Positions 42,073 to 51,697 of a DNA stretch of 64,000 nt are shown here, one piece after another. The stretch comes from Streptomyces bicolor (GTDB lineage: Bacteria > Actinomycetota > Actinomycetes > Streptomycetales > Streptomycetaceae): contig NZ_JOFS01000010.1 in NCBI RefSeq assembly GCF_000719285.1, forward strand, positions 62,001-126,000, given 5' to 3'. The notes beneath the pieces were generated by a model. That model was not told where the DNA came from. It was given only the letters and a program-made list of their open reading frames with translations, and searched no databases. Each line of letters opens with the position of its first letter. Positions within the stretch are counted from its first letter, which is position 1. The position numbers and the translations under genes were made by a program.

Positions 42073-43169
42073 GTACCCCATCAGCGACCACCCCCTCCCG
42101 CTGGCGAGCACTGACGCAGCACCACCTGTTCTGGCCGGTCGCGGTCCTGATCGCCCTGCTGCTTGTCAACGTCCCCTTCACACCCGACTTCTTCGCGATC
42201 CGGATGACCGACGGCCACCTCTACGGCAGCCTCGTCTCGATCGTGCTGTTCGGCTCGCCGCTGATCCTGGTGGCGGTCGGCATGACCCTCGTCATCGCCA
42301 CCGGCGGCATCGACCTCTCCGTCGGCGCCGTGGTCGCCATCACCGGCGCCCTGACCTGTTCGTACATCAGCGACCAGGCCGATCAGAGCGCGTTGGCGGG
42401 GGTCTTCCTCGCCGTGGGCATCGGCCTGGTGGCGGCCGTGGTCTGCGGTCTGTGGAACGGCTTCCTGGTCGCCCGGATGGGCATCCAGCCCATCATCGCG
42501 ACCCTCATCATCATGGTCGCCGGACGCGGTGTCGCCCAGCTGATCACCGACGGCCAGATCATCACCATCAACAGCGAGCCGTACAAGCTCATCGGCGGCG
42601 GCTACTGGCTGACCCTGCCCTTCTCCATCTTCATCGTGGCCGCCGTCGTGGCCGTCACCGTGGCCCTGACCCGCCGTACGGCGCTCGGCCTGCTCGTCGA
42701 GTCGGTCGGCGGCAACGCCGAGGCCAGCCGCCTGGTCGGCATCCGCTCCATGCGCATCAAGATCATGGTGTACATGTTCTGCGCCCTGTGCGCGGGCATC
42801 GCCGGCCTGATGATCAGTTCCAACACCTCGGCCGCGGACGGCAACAACGCCGGCCTGTGGATCGAGCTGGACGCGATCCTCGCGGTCGTCATCGGCGGCA
42901 CCTCGCTGCTCGGCGGCCGGTTCTCCATCGGCGGCACCGTGATCGGCGCCCTCGTCATCCAGACCCTGACCACCACGATCTACACCATCGGCGTGCCCAC
43001 GCAGACCAACCTGGTCTTCAAGGCCGTCGTCGTCATCGTCGTCTGCCTGCTGCAGTCCCCGAAGTTCCGGGCCAAGGTCTTCGGCGCGAAGGGACGCGCC
43101 CGGACCACCGCCCCGGCGGAGCCCGCCACCCCGGCCGACGCCGCCCCGAAGATGGAGGTGTCGCGATGA
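42069..43169 (+). CDS. ytfT: sugar ABC transporter permease (YtfT type)
   Basis: A 366-residue CUT2 permease with ten hydrophobic segments. Class signature VIATGGIDLSVGAVVAITGAL near residue 75 and VVIGGTSLLGGRFSIGGTVIGALVI near 275. The C-terminal 30 residues are Ala/Pro-rich. GTG 42069 and the stop both overlap neighbours by 4 bases, so the subunits are translationally coupled. It forms the channel with YjfF. Confidence 0.88.
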   Translation: MSTPSATTPSRWRALTQHHLFWPVAVLIALLLVNVPFTPDFFAIRMTDGHLYGSLVSIVLFGSPLILVAVGMTLVIATGGIDLSVGAVVAITGALTCSYISDQADQSALAGVFLAVGIGLVAAVVCGLWNGFLVARMGIQPIIATLIIMVAGRGVAQLITDGQIITINSEPYKLIGGGYWLTLPFSIFIVAAVVAVTVALTRRTALGLLVESVGGNAEASRLVGIRSMRIKIMVYMFCALCAGIAGLMISSNTSAADGNNAGLWIELDAILAVVIGGTSLLGGRFSIGGTVIGALVIQTLTTTIYTIGVPTQTNLVFKAVVVIVVCLLQSPKFRAKVFGAKGRARTTAPAEPATPADAAPKMEVSR

Positions 43170-44206
43170 GCGCGACCACCAAGACCCGTACGGCGGCGGA
43201 AGGCCGTACGGCGTCCAAGCCCGCCCAGGCGTCCGCGGCCACGCGTCTGCTCGGCGACCGGCGGCTGCCCGTCCTGGTCACGGTCGGCCTGTTCCTCGCG
43301 ATGTACATCGCGGGTATCAGCCGATACCAGAACTACGGTTTCGGCGAACCGCAGGTCTTCCTCAACCTGTTCATCGACAACGGCTATCTGCTGGTCGCCG
43401 CCGTCGGCGCCACCTTGGTCATCATGTCCGGCGGCATCGACCTGTCCGTGGGCTCGGTGATCGGCTTCACCACCATGTTCACGGCGTGGCTGGTGGAGGA
43501 GCAGGGCCTGCCGCTGCTGCTGGTCATCCCGCTCGCCCTGGGGGTGGGCGCGTTCGGCGGCTTCCTCATGGGCTATGTGATCCACAACTTCGAGATCCAG
43601 CCGTTCATCGTGACCCTCGCCGGCCTCTTCCTCTTCCGGGGCCTGTGCCTGGTCATCAGCAAGGAGTCCATCTCCATCAGCAACTCCACGGTGAGCAGCA
43701 TGGCCCAGACCCGGGTGTCGCTCGGACTGGGGGAGCTGTCGATCGGCGCCCTCGTCGCCCTGGTCGTCGTCGCCGCCGCCTTCTACATCCTCCACTACAC
43801 GCGCTTCGGCCGCCGGGTGTACGCCATCGGCGGCAACGAGCAGTCGGCGCTGCTGATGGGGCTTCCGCTGGGCGGCACGAAGATCGCCGTGTACACGGTG
43901 AGCGGCTTCTGCTCGGCGCTGGCCGGCCTGCTGTTCATACTGTTCATCCAGTCCGGTGACCCGCTGCACGGCATCGGCATGGAGCTGGACGCCATCGCCG
44001 CGGTCGTCATCGGCGGCACGCTGCTGACGGGCGGCTCCGGTTACGTCCTGGGCACCCTGTTCGGCGTCCTCGTACTGGGCCTGATCAAGACCATCATCTC
44101 GTTCGAGGGCACGCTCAGCTCCTGGTGGACGAAGATCGCCACGGGTGTGCTGCTGGGCGCGTTCATCCTGATCCAGCGGGCGATGACGGCCCGCAAGCAA
44201 ACCTAG
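43166..44206 (+). CDS. yjfF: galactofuranose ABC transporter permease YjfF
   Basis: A 346-residue permease with about nine hydrophobic segments. VIMSGGIDLSVGSVIGFTTM near residue 90 and GMELDAIAAVVIGGTLLTGGSGYVLGTLFG near 270 fit the second permease of the YtfQ-R-T-YjfF system. The ATG overlaps ytfT (ATGA). It is the last gene; a strong terminator follows 24 bases on. Confidence 0.88.
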   Translation: MSATTKTRTAAEGRTASKPAQASAATRLLGDRRLPVLVTVGLFLAMYIAGISRYQNYGFGEPQVFLNLFIDNGYLLVAAVGATLVIMSGGIDLSVGSVIGFTTMFTAWLVEEQGLPLLLVIPLALGVGAFGGFLMGYVIHNFEIQPFIVTLAGLFLFRGLCLVISKESISISNSTVSSMAQTRVSLGLGELSIGALVALVVVAAAFYILHYTRFGRRVYAIGGNEQSALLMGLPLGGTKIAVYTVSGFCSALAGLLFILFIQSGDPLHGIGMELDAIAAVVIGGTLLTGGSGYVLGTLFGVLVLGLIKTIISFEGTLSSWWTKIATGVLLGAFILIQRAMTARKQT

Positions 44207-44229
44207 GCCGGACCTGGGCACTTGGGCCG

Positions 44230-44268
44230 ACGCGGCCCGTCGCACGGCGTACGTGCGACGGGCCGCGT
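44230..44268 (+). terminator. terminator of the ytf operon
   Basis: ACGCGGCCCGTCGCAC pairs perfectly with GTGCGACGGGCCGCGT (16 bp) around a 7-base loop GGCGTAC, 23 bases after the yjfF stop. On the 3-prime side GACGTTGTTGT is moderately T-rich. Confidence 0.8.
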
Positions 44269-44428
44269 GACGTTGTTGTACGGGCTGTTGTACGGACCCT
44301 GCGCGGAGGATCGCGCTGAATGGTCGGACTTGACCCCCACCGACCAAACCGGAAAGGCCAGTTCCGCACACAACCTTCACAGCAGCTGCTAGGAAAGGTA
44401 CGTGTCGGTTCCCTAGTCTTCCCGCGTC

Positions 44429-45457
44429 ATGGACTACTGCCACCCGTGCCGCAGGCACCTCAACGGCGCCCTCGCCTGCCCGGGGTGTGGTGCCGCGATC
44501 GAAGAGCTGCGCGTGCACGCGGGCGCGCCGGACGAGGCGTACCCGCAGCTGGCCGAGCGGGCCGTACAGGCGCCTGCGGGGGCTGTGGGCGGCCAGGGCT
44601 CGTACGTTGCGTATGACGGGCAGTACGGGGGCGGTGCGGGACAGTACGGGGGCGGCGCGGGGCAGTTCGGCGGTGGCGCGGGACAGTACGGCGGTGGCGA
44701 GTACGGCGACCGCTATGCCGACGCCGGCCACTCCGGAGAGGCCGCGGACGCGGGCACCGACGCCGGTGAGGTGGCTGAGGTCGAGTCGGTCGCGCCGGTC
44801 GGTGGACGGGCCGCGCGGCGGGCGGCGCAGCGGCGTGGCCGCAGGCGCGGTCACGACGAGTACGCCGAGAGCGACGAGTACGCCGAGCAGGCCGAGTACG
44901 AGGACGAGTACGACGACGACCTGAACGAGGACGGCGAGTCGGGCGGCGCCAGCCGCCGCGATCGCAAAGCCGCCGCGCATCGGCGCCGCCGTCGCCGGAC
45001 CCTGCTGATAGCCGCCGGGTTCGTCCTGGCCGCCGGAGGACTGAGCCTCGCCGAGCTCGGCATGGACGCCCCGGGCGCGAAGCACAGCCCGGCCGCGGCC
45101 GGGGACGAGTCGGCGGAGGGGGCGGCGTCGGAAGAGGTGACCGCGTCCCCCGAGGCGACGGACGGCACGACGCGTACGGGCGGCGAATCGCCGTCGCCGA
45201 GCGCCTCGACGTCCCCCTCGGCCTCGAAGTCGCCGAAGGACGAGGACAAGAAGAAGGACGGCGAGGACAAGACCCCCGACAAGGACGAGCAGTCGGCGAC
45301 CACGGGCGGCGGCGGTTCCGATACGTCCACCTCGGCGCCGACCCAGCCCTCCGATCCGCAGACCCAGGCGCCGACGCAGGAGCCGACCACGTCCGCCCCG
45401 ACCCCGGACCCGGAGCCGTCGCAGACGTGCACCCGGTTCCTGTGGTGGTGTGCGTGA
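44429..45457 (+). CDS. SCO2400-family protein: Zn-ribbon, GQYGGGA repeats, one membrane span, acidic tail, 342 aa
   Basis: The N-terminus MDYCHPCRRHLNGALACPGCG is a four-Cys zinc ribbon (two C-x2-C pairs). Four GQYGGGA repeats follow at about 64-91, then a charged region rich in Tyr/Glu/Asp, a basic patch and one membrane segment (TLLIAAGFVLAAGGLSLAEL, about 190-210). The outside part is Ser/Thr/Pro/Lys-rich and ends CTRFLWWCA with two cysteines. This matches the family named after S. coelicolor SCO2400; function unknown. No ribosome site precedes ATG 44429; TAGTCT 10 bases upstream could be a -10 box, so the mRNA may be leaderless. Confidence 0.78.
   Translation: MDYCHPCRRHLNGALACPGCGAAIEELRVHAGAPDEAYPQLAERAVQAPAGAVGGQGSYVAYDGQYGGGAGQYGGGAGQFGGGAGQYGGGEYGDRYADAGHSGEAADAGTDAGEVAEVESVAPVGGRAARRAAQRRGRRRGHDEYAESDEYAEQAEYEDEYDDDLNEDGESGGASRRDRKAAAHRRRRRRTLLIAAGFVLAAGGLSLAELGMDAPGAKHSPAAAGDESAEGAASEEVTASPEATDGTTRTGGESPSPSASTSPSASKSPKDEDKKKDGEDKTPDKDEQSATTGGGGSDTSTSAPTQPSDPQTQAPTQEPTTSAPTPDPEPSQTCTRFLWWCA
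44618..44701 (+). repeat. four 21-bp in-frame repeats coding GQYGGGA
   Basis: Four contiguous 21-bp units (44618, 44639, 44660 and 44681) each encode G-Q-[YF]-G-G-G-[AE]. They differ by a few bases, mostly at third positions, so copy number may vary between strains by slippage. Confidence 0.75.
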
Positions 45458-45462
45458 ACCGG

Positions 45463-46878
45463 TCACCTTCGCGAATCTCGGCGGATGCGGCCGGCTGAGG
45501 GAAGAGCGCGGGGGAACGCCAGCCGCCCCAGTGCCCGCCAGTCCACCCGCGGCCTCACCCCCGGCCCTCCTGGCCGCTCGCGCGGCACGCGCACGCGCAG
45601 GGTGCCGGGCGAGAGTCGGCAGGTGACCGGAGTGCGCAGCAGGAGCGCCTCACCGTCGACGCCGACCGGGATCTCGGGGGCGTCGGAGTCGACCACCACC
45701 TCGGTCGCGGTCAGCAGGGTGAGTCCGCGCGACTGCTGACCCCTCAGCAGTCCGGCCGCCTGGGCGGCGTTGTCGACCTTGACGCCGAGGACGCCGAGGA
45801 CGCCGGAGTCCAGCCGTGGGCGTCGGCCGAGACCGGCGGGGTCGCCCAGCTGGTAGGGGTTGTTGCTGATCAGGACCCCTTGGGGAGCGTCGACGACCAC
45901 GTCGCCCGCGCGGACGGTCAGGCGCGGCCCCACCTGGTGGGTCAGCAGTTCCGGGAGCTCCCGGAGGATCGTTTGCACCTTGTCGTCGCGGTAGGCGGGA
46001 CTCTGCACGACGGCCGCGTACACGCCGAAGGACGCGTTGTTGACGAAGACGCGCCCACCGATGAGACCCAGGTCGATGCGGAGTTCGACCCCGTCGGTGA
46101 GGGCGTCGAGGCAGGTCGACGGGTCGGTGCGGTCGAGGCCGAGGTCCATGGCGAAGTGGTTGCGGGTGCCGGCGGAGATCACCAGGAACGGCAGACCGTG
46201 CCGTGCCGCCACACCCGCCACCAGCGCCTGGGTCCCGTCGCCTCCGGCGACCCCCAGCAGGTCGGCGCCCCGCGCCACGGCCCGGCGGGCCAGCTCGGCG
46301 ACGTCCTGCGGGTGAGCCGGATCGAGTACGGCGACCTCGGCGCCCAGGGCCCGGGCCTTGGCCACGAGGTCGTACCTGCCGACCTTTCCGCCCCCTGAGC
46401 GCGGGTTCATGATGAGGAACGGCGCCCGGGGCGCCGGGGTCGGGTGTTCCCGGGGGCCGCCGTGCCCGGCGTCCGCGGCGAGGGCGGCCCGCCCGATCAG
46501 CAGCGCCACGAGCCACAGCGCGAGGGCGGACAGCACGGCCCACAGCAGGCCGACCACCGCGTAGTTCAGCAGCACCGCGAGCGGCAGCAGCACGGCCAGC
46601 GCGGTGGCGAGTGCCCGGGGCAGGCCGTGTCGGGAGAGGGCCCACCACAGCGCGGCCGCCGTCGCGGCGAGCCCGGCCAGGCCGACGGCCAGCAGCCCGA
46701 GGCTCCTGAACCCGGCGGCCGCCAGCAGAAGGGCGATCGCGGCGGCCGCGACCAGCAGTGCCAGGCGCGCCGCCCACTTCTGAGCCGCCGCACCGGGACG
46801 GTCCTCCGTGCCGGACGTCCGAGCTGGCTTCCGCGTACCGCCCACGGGGGCATCCCACCGCCCCCGCCCCGGTCCCAC
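45463..46878 (-). CDS. diacylglycerol/sphingosine kinase-family protein with N-terminal membrane domain, 471 aa
   Basis: Residues about 30-140 hold four membrane segments. The kinase domain then begins FLIMNPRSGGGKVG, with the nucleotide-binding LLGVAGGDGTQALVAGVA (GGDGT) at about 205 and LPFLVISAGTRNHFAMDLGLD. A later LRIDLGLIGGRVFVNNASFG fits. Relatives phosphorylate diacylglycerol or related lipids; many Streptomyces paralogues have unknown substrates. GTG 46878 is uncertain; GTG or ATG starts up to 12 codons later are possible. It is divergent from the DUF2252 gene. Confidence 0.78.
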   Translation of the reverse strand: MGPGRGRWDAPVGGTRKPARTSGTEDRPGAAAQKWAARLALLVAAAAIALLLAAAGFRSLGLLAVGLAGLAATAAALWWALSRHGLPRALATALAVLLPLAVLLNYAVVGLLWAVLSALALWLVALLIGRAALAADAGHGGPREHPTPAPRAPFLIMNPRSGGGKVGRYDLVAKARALGAEVAVLDPAHPQDVAELARRAVARGADLLGVAGGDGTQALVAGVAARHGLPFLVISAGTRNHFAMDLGLDRTDPSTCLDALTDGVELRIDLGLIGGRVFVNNASFGVYAAVVQSPAYRDDKVQTILRELPELLTHQVGPRLTVRAGDVVVDAPQGVLISNNPYQLGDPAGLGRRPRLDSGVLGVLGVKVDNAAQAAGLLRGQQSRGLTLLTATEVVVDSDAPEIPVGVDGEALLLRTPVTCRLSPGTLRVRVPRERPGGPGVRPRVDWRALGRLAFPRALPSAGRIRRDSRR

Positions 46879-46943
46879 ATCACCTGCTCCGGGTGATCCC
46901 GCCGGGGCGCCGGGCTGTGACCCTGCGGCAAGGAGGTCCGGTC

Positions 46944-48380
46944 ATGGCCACGACGCGGGACGGTCCGCTCTTTCCGACGAACACCGGCGTGCTCTCCCCG
47001 GCCGAGCGTGCGGCACTCGGCAAGGAGGCACGCGCGCGTGTGCCGCGCTCGGCGCAGGCCGCCTACGAGCCCGACGAGAAACGGCCGGACCCCGTCGACA
47101 TCATCGAGCGCCAGTCCGCCACCCGCGTTCCCGAGCTGGTCCCCGTCCGGTACGGCAGGATGCTCGAATCGCCGTTCCGCTTCTACCGGGGAGCCGCGGC
47201 GATCATGGCGTCCGACCTCGGTGCCGGGCCGCACTCCGGGCTGTACGCCCAGCTGTGCGGCGACGCGCACCTGCTGAACTTCCGGCTCCTCGCCTCCCCG
47301 GAGCGCCACCTCGTCTTCGACATCAACGACTTCGACGAGACCCTGCCGGGCCCCTTCGAGTGGGACGTCAAGCGGCTCGCCGCGAGCCTGGTGATCGCCG
47401 GCCGGGCCAACGGGTTCCCGGCGAAGCGGTGCGACAGCCTCGTCCGCGCGGCGGTGGGGTCCTACCGCGAGCGCATGCGCGAGTTCGCCGGGCTGCGCAG
47501 CCTCGACGTCTGGTACGCGCGGGACGACTTCGACCAGGTCGCCGCGCTCCTGCCCGAGCCGCTTGCAGAGGAGGACGAGCGGCGGGCCTCCCGGGCGGCG
47601 GCGAAGGCCCGTTCGCGCACCGGTCTGCAGGCGGCCGTGAAGCTGACCCGGGTGGTGGACGGCGTACCCCACATCGTCTCGGATCCCCCCTTGATCACTC
47701 CCCTCACGGAGCTGCTGCCCGGCACACAGGGCGGGGAACTGGCGCGGACCCTGCGGGAACTGATCTCCGACTACGCGCACAGCCTGTCGTCGGAGCGGCG
47801 GCACCTGCTGGGCCGGTTCCATGTGGTCGACATGGCACGCAAGGTCGTCGGGGTCGGCAGCGTCGGCACCCGTTGCTGGATCGTCCTGCTGCTGGGCCGC
47901 GACGAGAAGGACCCGCTCCTGCTCCAGGCCAAGGAGGCGGGGGAGTCGGTCCTCGCCCCGTACTGCGGTGCGAGCCCGTACGACAACCAGGGGGAGCGGG
48001 TGGTGGCCGGGCAGCGGCTCATGCAGGCGGCCAGTGACATCTTCCTCGGCTGGGAGCACGTCACGGGCATCGACGGCCGCGAACGCGACTTCTACGTACG
48101 GCAGTTGCGGGACTGGAAGGGCATCGCCCGGCCCGAGACCATGGACGCCGGCACCCTGGCGCGGTTCGCCCGGCTGTGCGGCGCCTCACTGGCCCGGGCA
48201 CACGCCCGCTCCGGCGACCCGATCGCCATCGCCGCCTACCTCGGCCGCGGCGACACCTTCGACCGGGCCCTGGTGGAGTTCGCCTGCTCCTACGCCGACC
48301 AGAACGAACGCGACCACCGGGCACTGGCCGAGGCGGTGGCCGAAGGACGCGTCACGGCCCGGACCGACCTGACGGAGTGA
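46944..48380 (+). CDS. DUF2252 protein (phosphotransferase-like fold), 478 aa
   Basis: The signature of DUF2252 is clear: SPFRFYRGAAAIMASDL, LCGDAHLLNFRLLASPERHLVFDINDFDETLPGPFEWDVKRLAAS, and later LLQAKEAGESVLAPY and VVAGQRLMQAASDIFLGW. This is a fold related to aminoglycoside and choline kinases, with the D-x-x-x-F catalytic-loop equivalent in GDAHLLNF. ATG 46944 has AAGGAGG 7 bases upstream. Its end overlaps the convergent antiporter gene by 29 bases. Substrate unknown. Confidence 0.85.
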   Translation: MATTRDGPLFPTNTGVLSPAERAALGKEARARVPRSAQAAYEPDEKRPDPVDIIERQSATRVPELVPVRYGRMLESPFRFYRGAAAIMASDLGAGPHSGLYAQLCGDAHLLNFRLLASPERHLVFDINDFDETLPGPFEWDVKRLAASLVIAGRANGFPAKRCDSLVRAAVGSYRERMREFAGLRSLDVWYARDDFDQVAALLPEPLAEEDERRASRAAAKARSRTGLQAAVKLTRVVDGVPHIVSDPPLITPLTELLPGTQGGELARTLRELISDYAHSLSSERRHLLGRFHVVDMARKVVGVGSVGTRCWIVLLLGRDEKDPLLLQAKEAGESVLAPYCGASPYDNQGERVVAGQRLMQAASDIFLGWEHVTGIDGRERDFYVRQLRDWKGIARPETMDAGTLARFARLCGASLARAHARSGDPIAIAAYLGRGDTFDRALVEFACSYADQNERDHRALAEAVAEGRVTARTDLTE

Positions 48381-49662
48381 CTCGGGGCCGGTCCGGCACA
48401 CCCGCGTCCTCCCGCAGCCCACGTCCGCCGGCCGTTGCGGACGCCCGCGCGTACCAGTGGCCGTACCGCTGGGCGAGCGCCGCCGACGAGATCCCCTCCA
48501 GCAGGATGCTGAGGGCCACGGTGACCGCGACCACCCGGCCCAGCGTCTGTGTCCCCGGCACGTGTTCCTCGACGATGAGCAGCGCCAGCACCACGGAGAC
48601 GAGACCGCGCGGCCCGAACCAGCCGATGTACGCGACGGTCTGCGTCCGCAGCCCGCTCCCGGCCAGGGCGACGGCCACGGGCAGCATCCGCACGACCGTC
48701 AGGCTGAGCCCGGCGTACAGGACGATCTCCCAGGTCAGGTGCTGCAGCGCGGGGCCGAGCAGTACCGCCCCGAACACCATCAGGCTGATCGACGCCAGCA
48801 GCGCGCCGAGGTTCTCGGCGAACTCGGTGGTGTGGTCCGGGTCCGGCGCCCTGCCGGTGACCTGGTGGAGGCGCACGGCGTGGGCGAAGGCGAACCCGGC
48901 GACCCAGGCCGCGATGAAGCCGCTGCCGTGGGTGAGGACGGCCAGCTCGTACGCGGACACGGCGACGCCCAGCACATAGACCTGCCCCCATCGCCGGTCG
49001 ACCCAGTCGCGTGCCCGCGCCGCCCGCAGCAGCCGCCCGCCGAGGCCGCCGGCCAGCAGGCCCAGGGCGCTGCTGAGCAGCAGGGAGCGCCAGAACGTAC
49101 CCGCGACGCCTTCCTGCGCGTAGGACGTGCCGGGCACGGCGGCGGCGAAGACGACGAAGAACGGCAGCACCAGGCCGTCGTTCAGACCGCTCTCCGCGTT
49201 GAGGCCGTGGCGGACGACCGCGGGCACGCCGGGATCGGACATGGCGGTCTTGCCCACGGCGGCGTCGGTCGGCGCGAGGATGGTGCCCACCAGGGCCAGC
49301 TCCCACACCGTCAGTTCGGGGAAGAGCGGCCAGGCGAGCAGCCAGCCCGCGACGATGCACAGCGGGAGGCCGATGCCGAGCAGCCGCCCGGGCAGGAAGC
49401 CGCCCGAGACCAGGTGGTGGCGCCGGACGGTCATGGCGTCGGTGAACAGCACCAGGGTCAGCGCGGCCTCCATCAGCGCCAGGACGGGGGCGGCGTAGTG
49501 CTCGATGTCGATGACGTCGAGGACGGCGGGACCGATGAGGACGCCGCTCCCCGTGAAGACGATCGCCGAGGTGACCCGCGTACCCGACAGCCGGCGAGAG
49601 CCGAGCGCGTAGGCGGCGGTGACACCGGCCACCGCCAGCCCCGCCCAGGCACCATCGCTCAT
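48352..49662 (-). CDS. CPA1-type cation/proton antiporter, 436 aa
   Basis: An integral membrane protein with about twelve hydrophobic segments. LVGTILAPTDAAVGKTAMSD is the ion-binding region (the DP/DA motif of CPA1 exchangers), NAESGLNDGLVLPFFVVF is the second signature, and IGWFGPRGLVSVVLALL is a third. It probably swaps Na+ or K+ for protons. ATG 49662 follows GAGGAGGTC by 7-8 bases. The cytoplasmic tail is short. It is divergent from the DUF7144-like gene. Confidence 0.85.
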   Translation of the reverse strand: MSDGAWAGLAVAGVTAAYALGSRRLSGTRVTSAIVFTGSGVLIGPAVLDVIDIEHYAAPVLALMEAALTLVLFTDAMTVRRHHLVSGGFLPGRLLGIGLPLCIVAGWLLAWPLFPELTVWELALVGTILAPTDAAVGKTAMSDPGVPAVVRHGLNAESGLNDGLVLPFFVVFAAAVPGTSYAQEGVAGTFWRSLLLSSALGLLAGGLGGRLLRAARARDWVDRRWGQVYVLGVAVSAYELAVLTHGSGFIAAWVAGFAFAHAVRLHQVTGRAPDPDHTTEFAENLGALLASISLMVFGAVLLGPALQHLTWEIVLYAGLSLTVVRMLPVAVALAGSGLRTQTVAYIGWFGPRGLVSVVLALLIVEEHVPGTQTLGRVVAVTVALSILLEGISSAALAQRYGHWYARASATAGGRGLREDAGVPDRPRVTPSGRSGP

Positions 49663-49832
49663 CGCGCCGACCTCCTCGGGCCGTGGCGGCCCAAGACCCC
49701 GTCCTCCATGGCAGCAGGGCGGCGTCCGGTGCGTCCTCACCCTCCGGGGGTGACGACGGGCGTGGCCCTCGTGGATCAGGCTCGGTGGTGTACGGCTGCG
49801 CGCCGCAGCCCGGTGAGGAAAGGAGGCCGGCC

Positions 49833-50252
49833 ATGGCCACCACCGCTACTCCCCGCCATCGAGAGGGGAGGCAGGCCGCTGCCACCGGCCTGACGCTGTT
49901 CGCCGGAGTGATGCTGTTCATCGCCGGGATCCTCGACGTCTTCCGGGGGATCATGGCGATCGCCGAGGACGACGTCTACGTCACCACTCCCAACTACGTC
50001 TTCAAGTTCGACCTGACCAGCTGGGGCTGGATCCAGCTGCTGTTCGGGGCCGCCGCCGTGATCGTCAGCTTCGGTCTGTTCACGGCCAGGACCTGGGCGA
50101 GGGTCGTAGGCGTCGGTATCGCGGCACTCCTGGTCATCGCCAACTTCCTGTCCATCCCGTACTACCCGGTCTGGTCGCTCACGCTGATCGCGCTGTACGC
50201 GTTCACCATCTGGGCGCTGTGTGTGGTGAAGCGGGACCCGTACGGCGATTAG
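49833..50252 (+). CDS. small membrane protein (DUF7144-like), 139 aa
   Basis: Four hydrophobic segments (about 18-42, 63-85, 88-108 and 112-132) around a short extracellular loop with DDVYVTTPNYVFKFDLTSWGW. This is typical of a Streptomyces small membrane family that I recall as DUF7144; function unknown. ATG 49833 follows AAAGGAGG. It starts a run of co-directional membrane-protein genes up to 53219. Confidence 0.65.
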   Translation: MATTATPRHREGRQAAATGLTLFAGVMLFIAGILDVFRGIMAIAEDDVYVTTPNYVFKFDLTSWGWIQLLFGAAAVIVSFGLFTARTWARVVGVGIAALLVIANFLSIPYYPVWSLTLIALYAFTIWALCVVKRDPYGD

Positions 50253-50354
50253 CCGAGGGCCGCTCGCCCGTATGGGCCCGCTCGGCATGCCCTTACGGCG
50301 GTGCGCGGACGCAATGGAGGGGAGGGAGGGGCCCCTGGCCGACCTGGAGTCCGC

Positions 50355-51608
50355 ATGAGCGCCGCGCACAAGCCCTCCGCGCCCGGACGTATCGCCCGGG
50401 CCACGGCGTCCGCGGTGCTGATCGTGGTCACCTGCGTCCTCGTGCCGGTCGCACTGATCACGGTGTGGGTCCACGACATCGCGCTCGACACCGACCGGTA
50501 TGTGAAGACGGTCGCCCCGCTGGCCACCGAGCCGGCCATCCAGGACGCGGCCGTCAACCGGATCTCACAGGCCGTGGACGTCCGCATCGACGGCGACCAG
50601 GCCGCCGCGGAACTCGCCGCGTGGCTGCGGTCCCAGGGCCTGCCGCCCCGGGCCACCGCGGCCGTACGGGGGCTCGGGCCGCAGATCGACTCGGCCGTGG
50701 ACGGCGCGGTGACCAAGGTCGTCACCCGGATCGTGCACAGCGACGCCTTCGCCACCACGTGGCAGAACGCCAACGAACGGGCCCACAACGCCGTCGTACA
50801 CGCCCTCACCGGAGAGGGCCGGGGCGCCGTCGGGGTCGCGGGCGGCACGGTCACCCTCGACGTCGGCACGGTCGTCGAGGAGGTCAAACGGGAGCTCGTC
50901 GACGTGGGGCTGTCGCCCGCCGCGCACATCCCCCAGGTCGACAAGCAGCTGGTGCTGTTCCAGTCCGAGGAGCTGGAGAAGATCCGCGAGGGCGCGGACC
51001 TGCTGGACGAGCTCGGCTACTGGCTGCCCGTCCTCACCGTGCTGATCGGCGTGGCCGGCGTGCTGCTGGCCCGCCGACGGCGGCGCGCGCTCGCCCGCAC
51101 CGCGCTGGGCGCCGCCTTCGCCTGCCTGGTGGTGGTCATCGCCCTGGTCGTCGTACGCCGCTTCTACCTGGACCATCTCCCGGCCGCCGTGCAGTCGGAC
51201 GCGGCCGCGGCGGCCGTCTTCGACACGCTGCTGCGCTTCCTCAAGTACGCCCTTGTCACGACCATCGTGGTCGGGGTCGTGGTCGCCCTCGGCGCCTATC
51301 TGATCGGCCCCGGCCGGCTGCCGGTGGCGATCCGCCGGGCCTGCGACCGCACCGCGGACTCCGTGGCGGCCTGGGCCGACGGGCACGAGATCCGGGCCGG
51401 GCGGGTGGGCGTGTGGGCCGAGAACCACCGGCGGTCGATCGCCCTGTCGGCCCTTGCGGTCCTGGCCTTCGTCTTCGCGGTGTGGAACCGCCCCACCACA
51501 CTCACCGTCCTCGTGTTCGCGCTCGTCCTGCTCGCCGTCCTGGCGGTGCTGGCGCTGCTCGCGGCCGGCGGCCGGGTCGAGTTGTCGCGACCCACCCGTG
51601 AGGGGTGA
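50355..51608 (+). CDS. hypothetical membrane protein, 417 aa
   Basis: One N-terminal membrane segment (17-39), then a long extracytoplasmic domain of about 190 residues (LDTDRYVKTVAPLATEPAIQDAAVNRI to EKIREGADLLDELGYW), then five membrane segments from about 220 onwards with a cytoplasmic loop. The outer domain's ALDTDRYVKTVAPLATEPAIQ pattern recurs in many Streptomyces membrane proteins of unknown role. ATG 50355; the ribosome site is weak. It is 102 bases after the DUF7144-like gene. Confidence 0.6.
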   Translation: MSAAHKPSAPGRIARATASAVLIVVTCVLVPVALITVWVHDIALDTDRYVKTVAPLATEPAIQDAAVNRISQAVDVRIDGDQAAAELAAWLRSQGLPPRATAAVRGLGPQIDSAVDGAVTKVVTRIVHSDAFATTWQNANERAHNAVVHALTGEGRGAVGVAGGTVTLDVGTVVEEVKRELVDVGLSPAAHIPQVDKQLVLFQSEELEKIREGADLLDELGYWLPVLTVLIGVAGVLLARRRRRALARTALGAAFACLVVVIALVVVRRFYLDHLPAAVQSDAAAAAVFDTLLRFLKYALVTTIVVGVVVALGAYLIGPGRLPVAIRRACDRTADSVAAWADGHEIRAGRVGVWAENHRRSIALSALAVLAFVFAVWNRPTTLTVLVFALVLLAVLAVLALLAAGGRVELSRPTREG

Positions 51609-51697
51609 TGCCGCACGGACCGGCCCGGCGGATGGTGAAGGCCTCGGGACTCAGCGAGCCGCGCAGTCGTCGCGGCGGCCGGCCGGCGGAGGCGACC

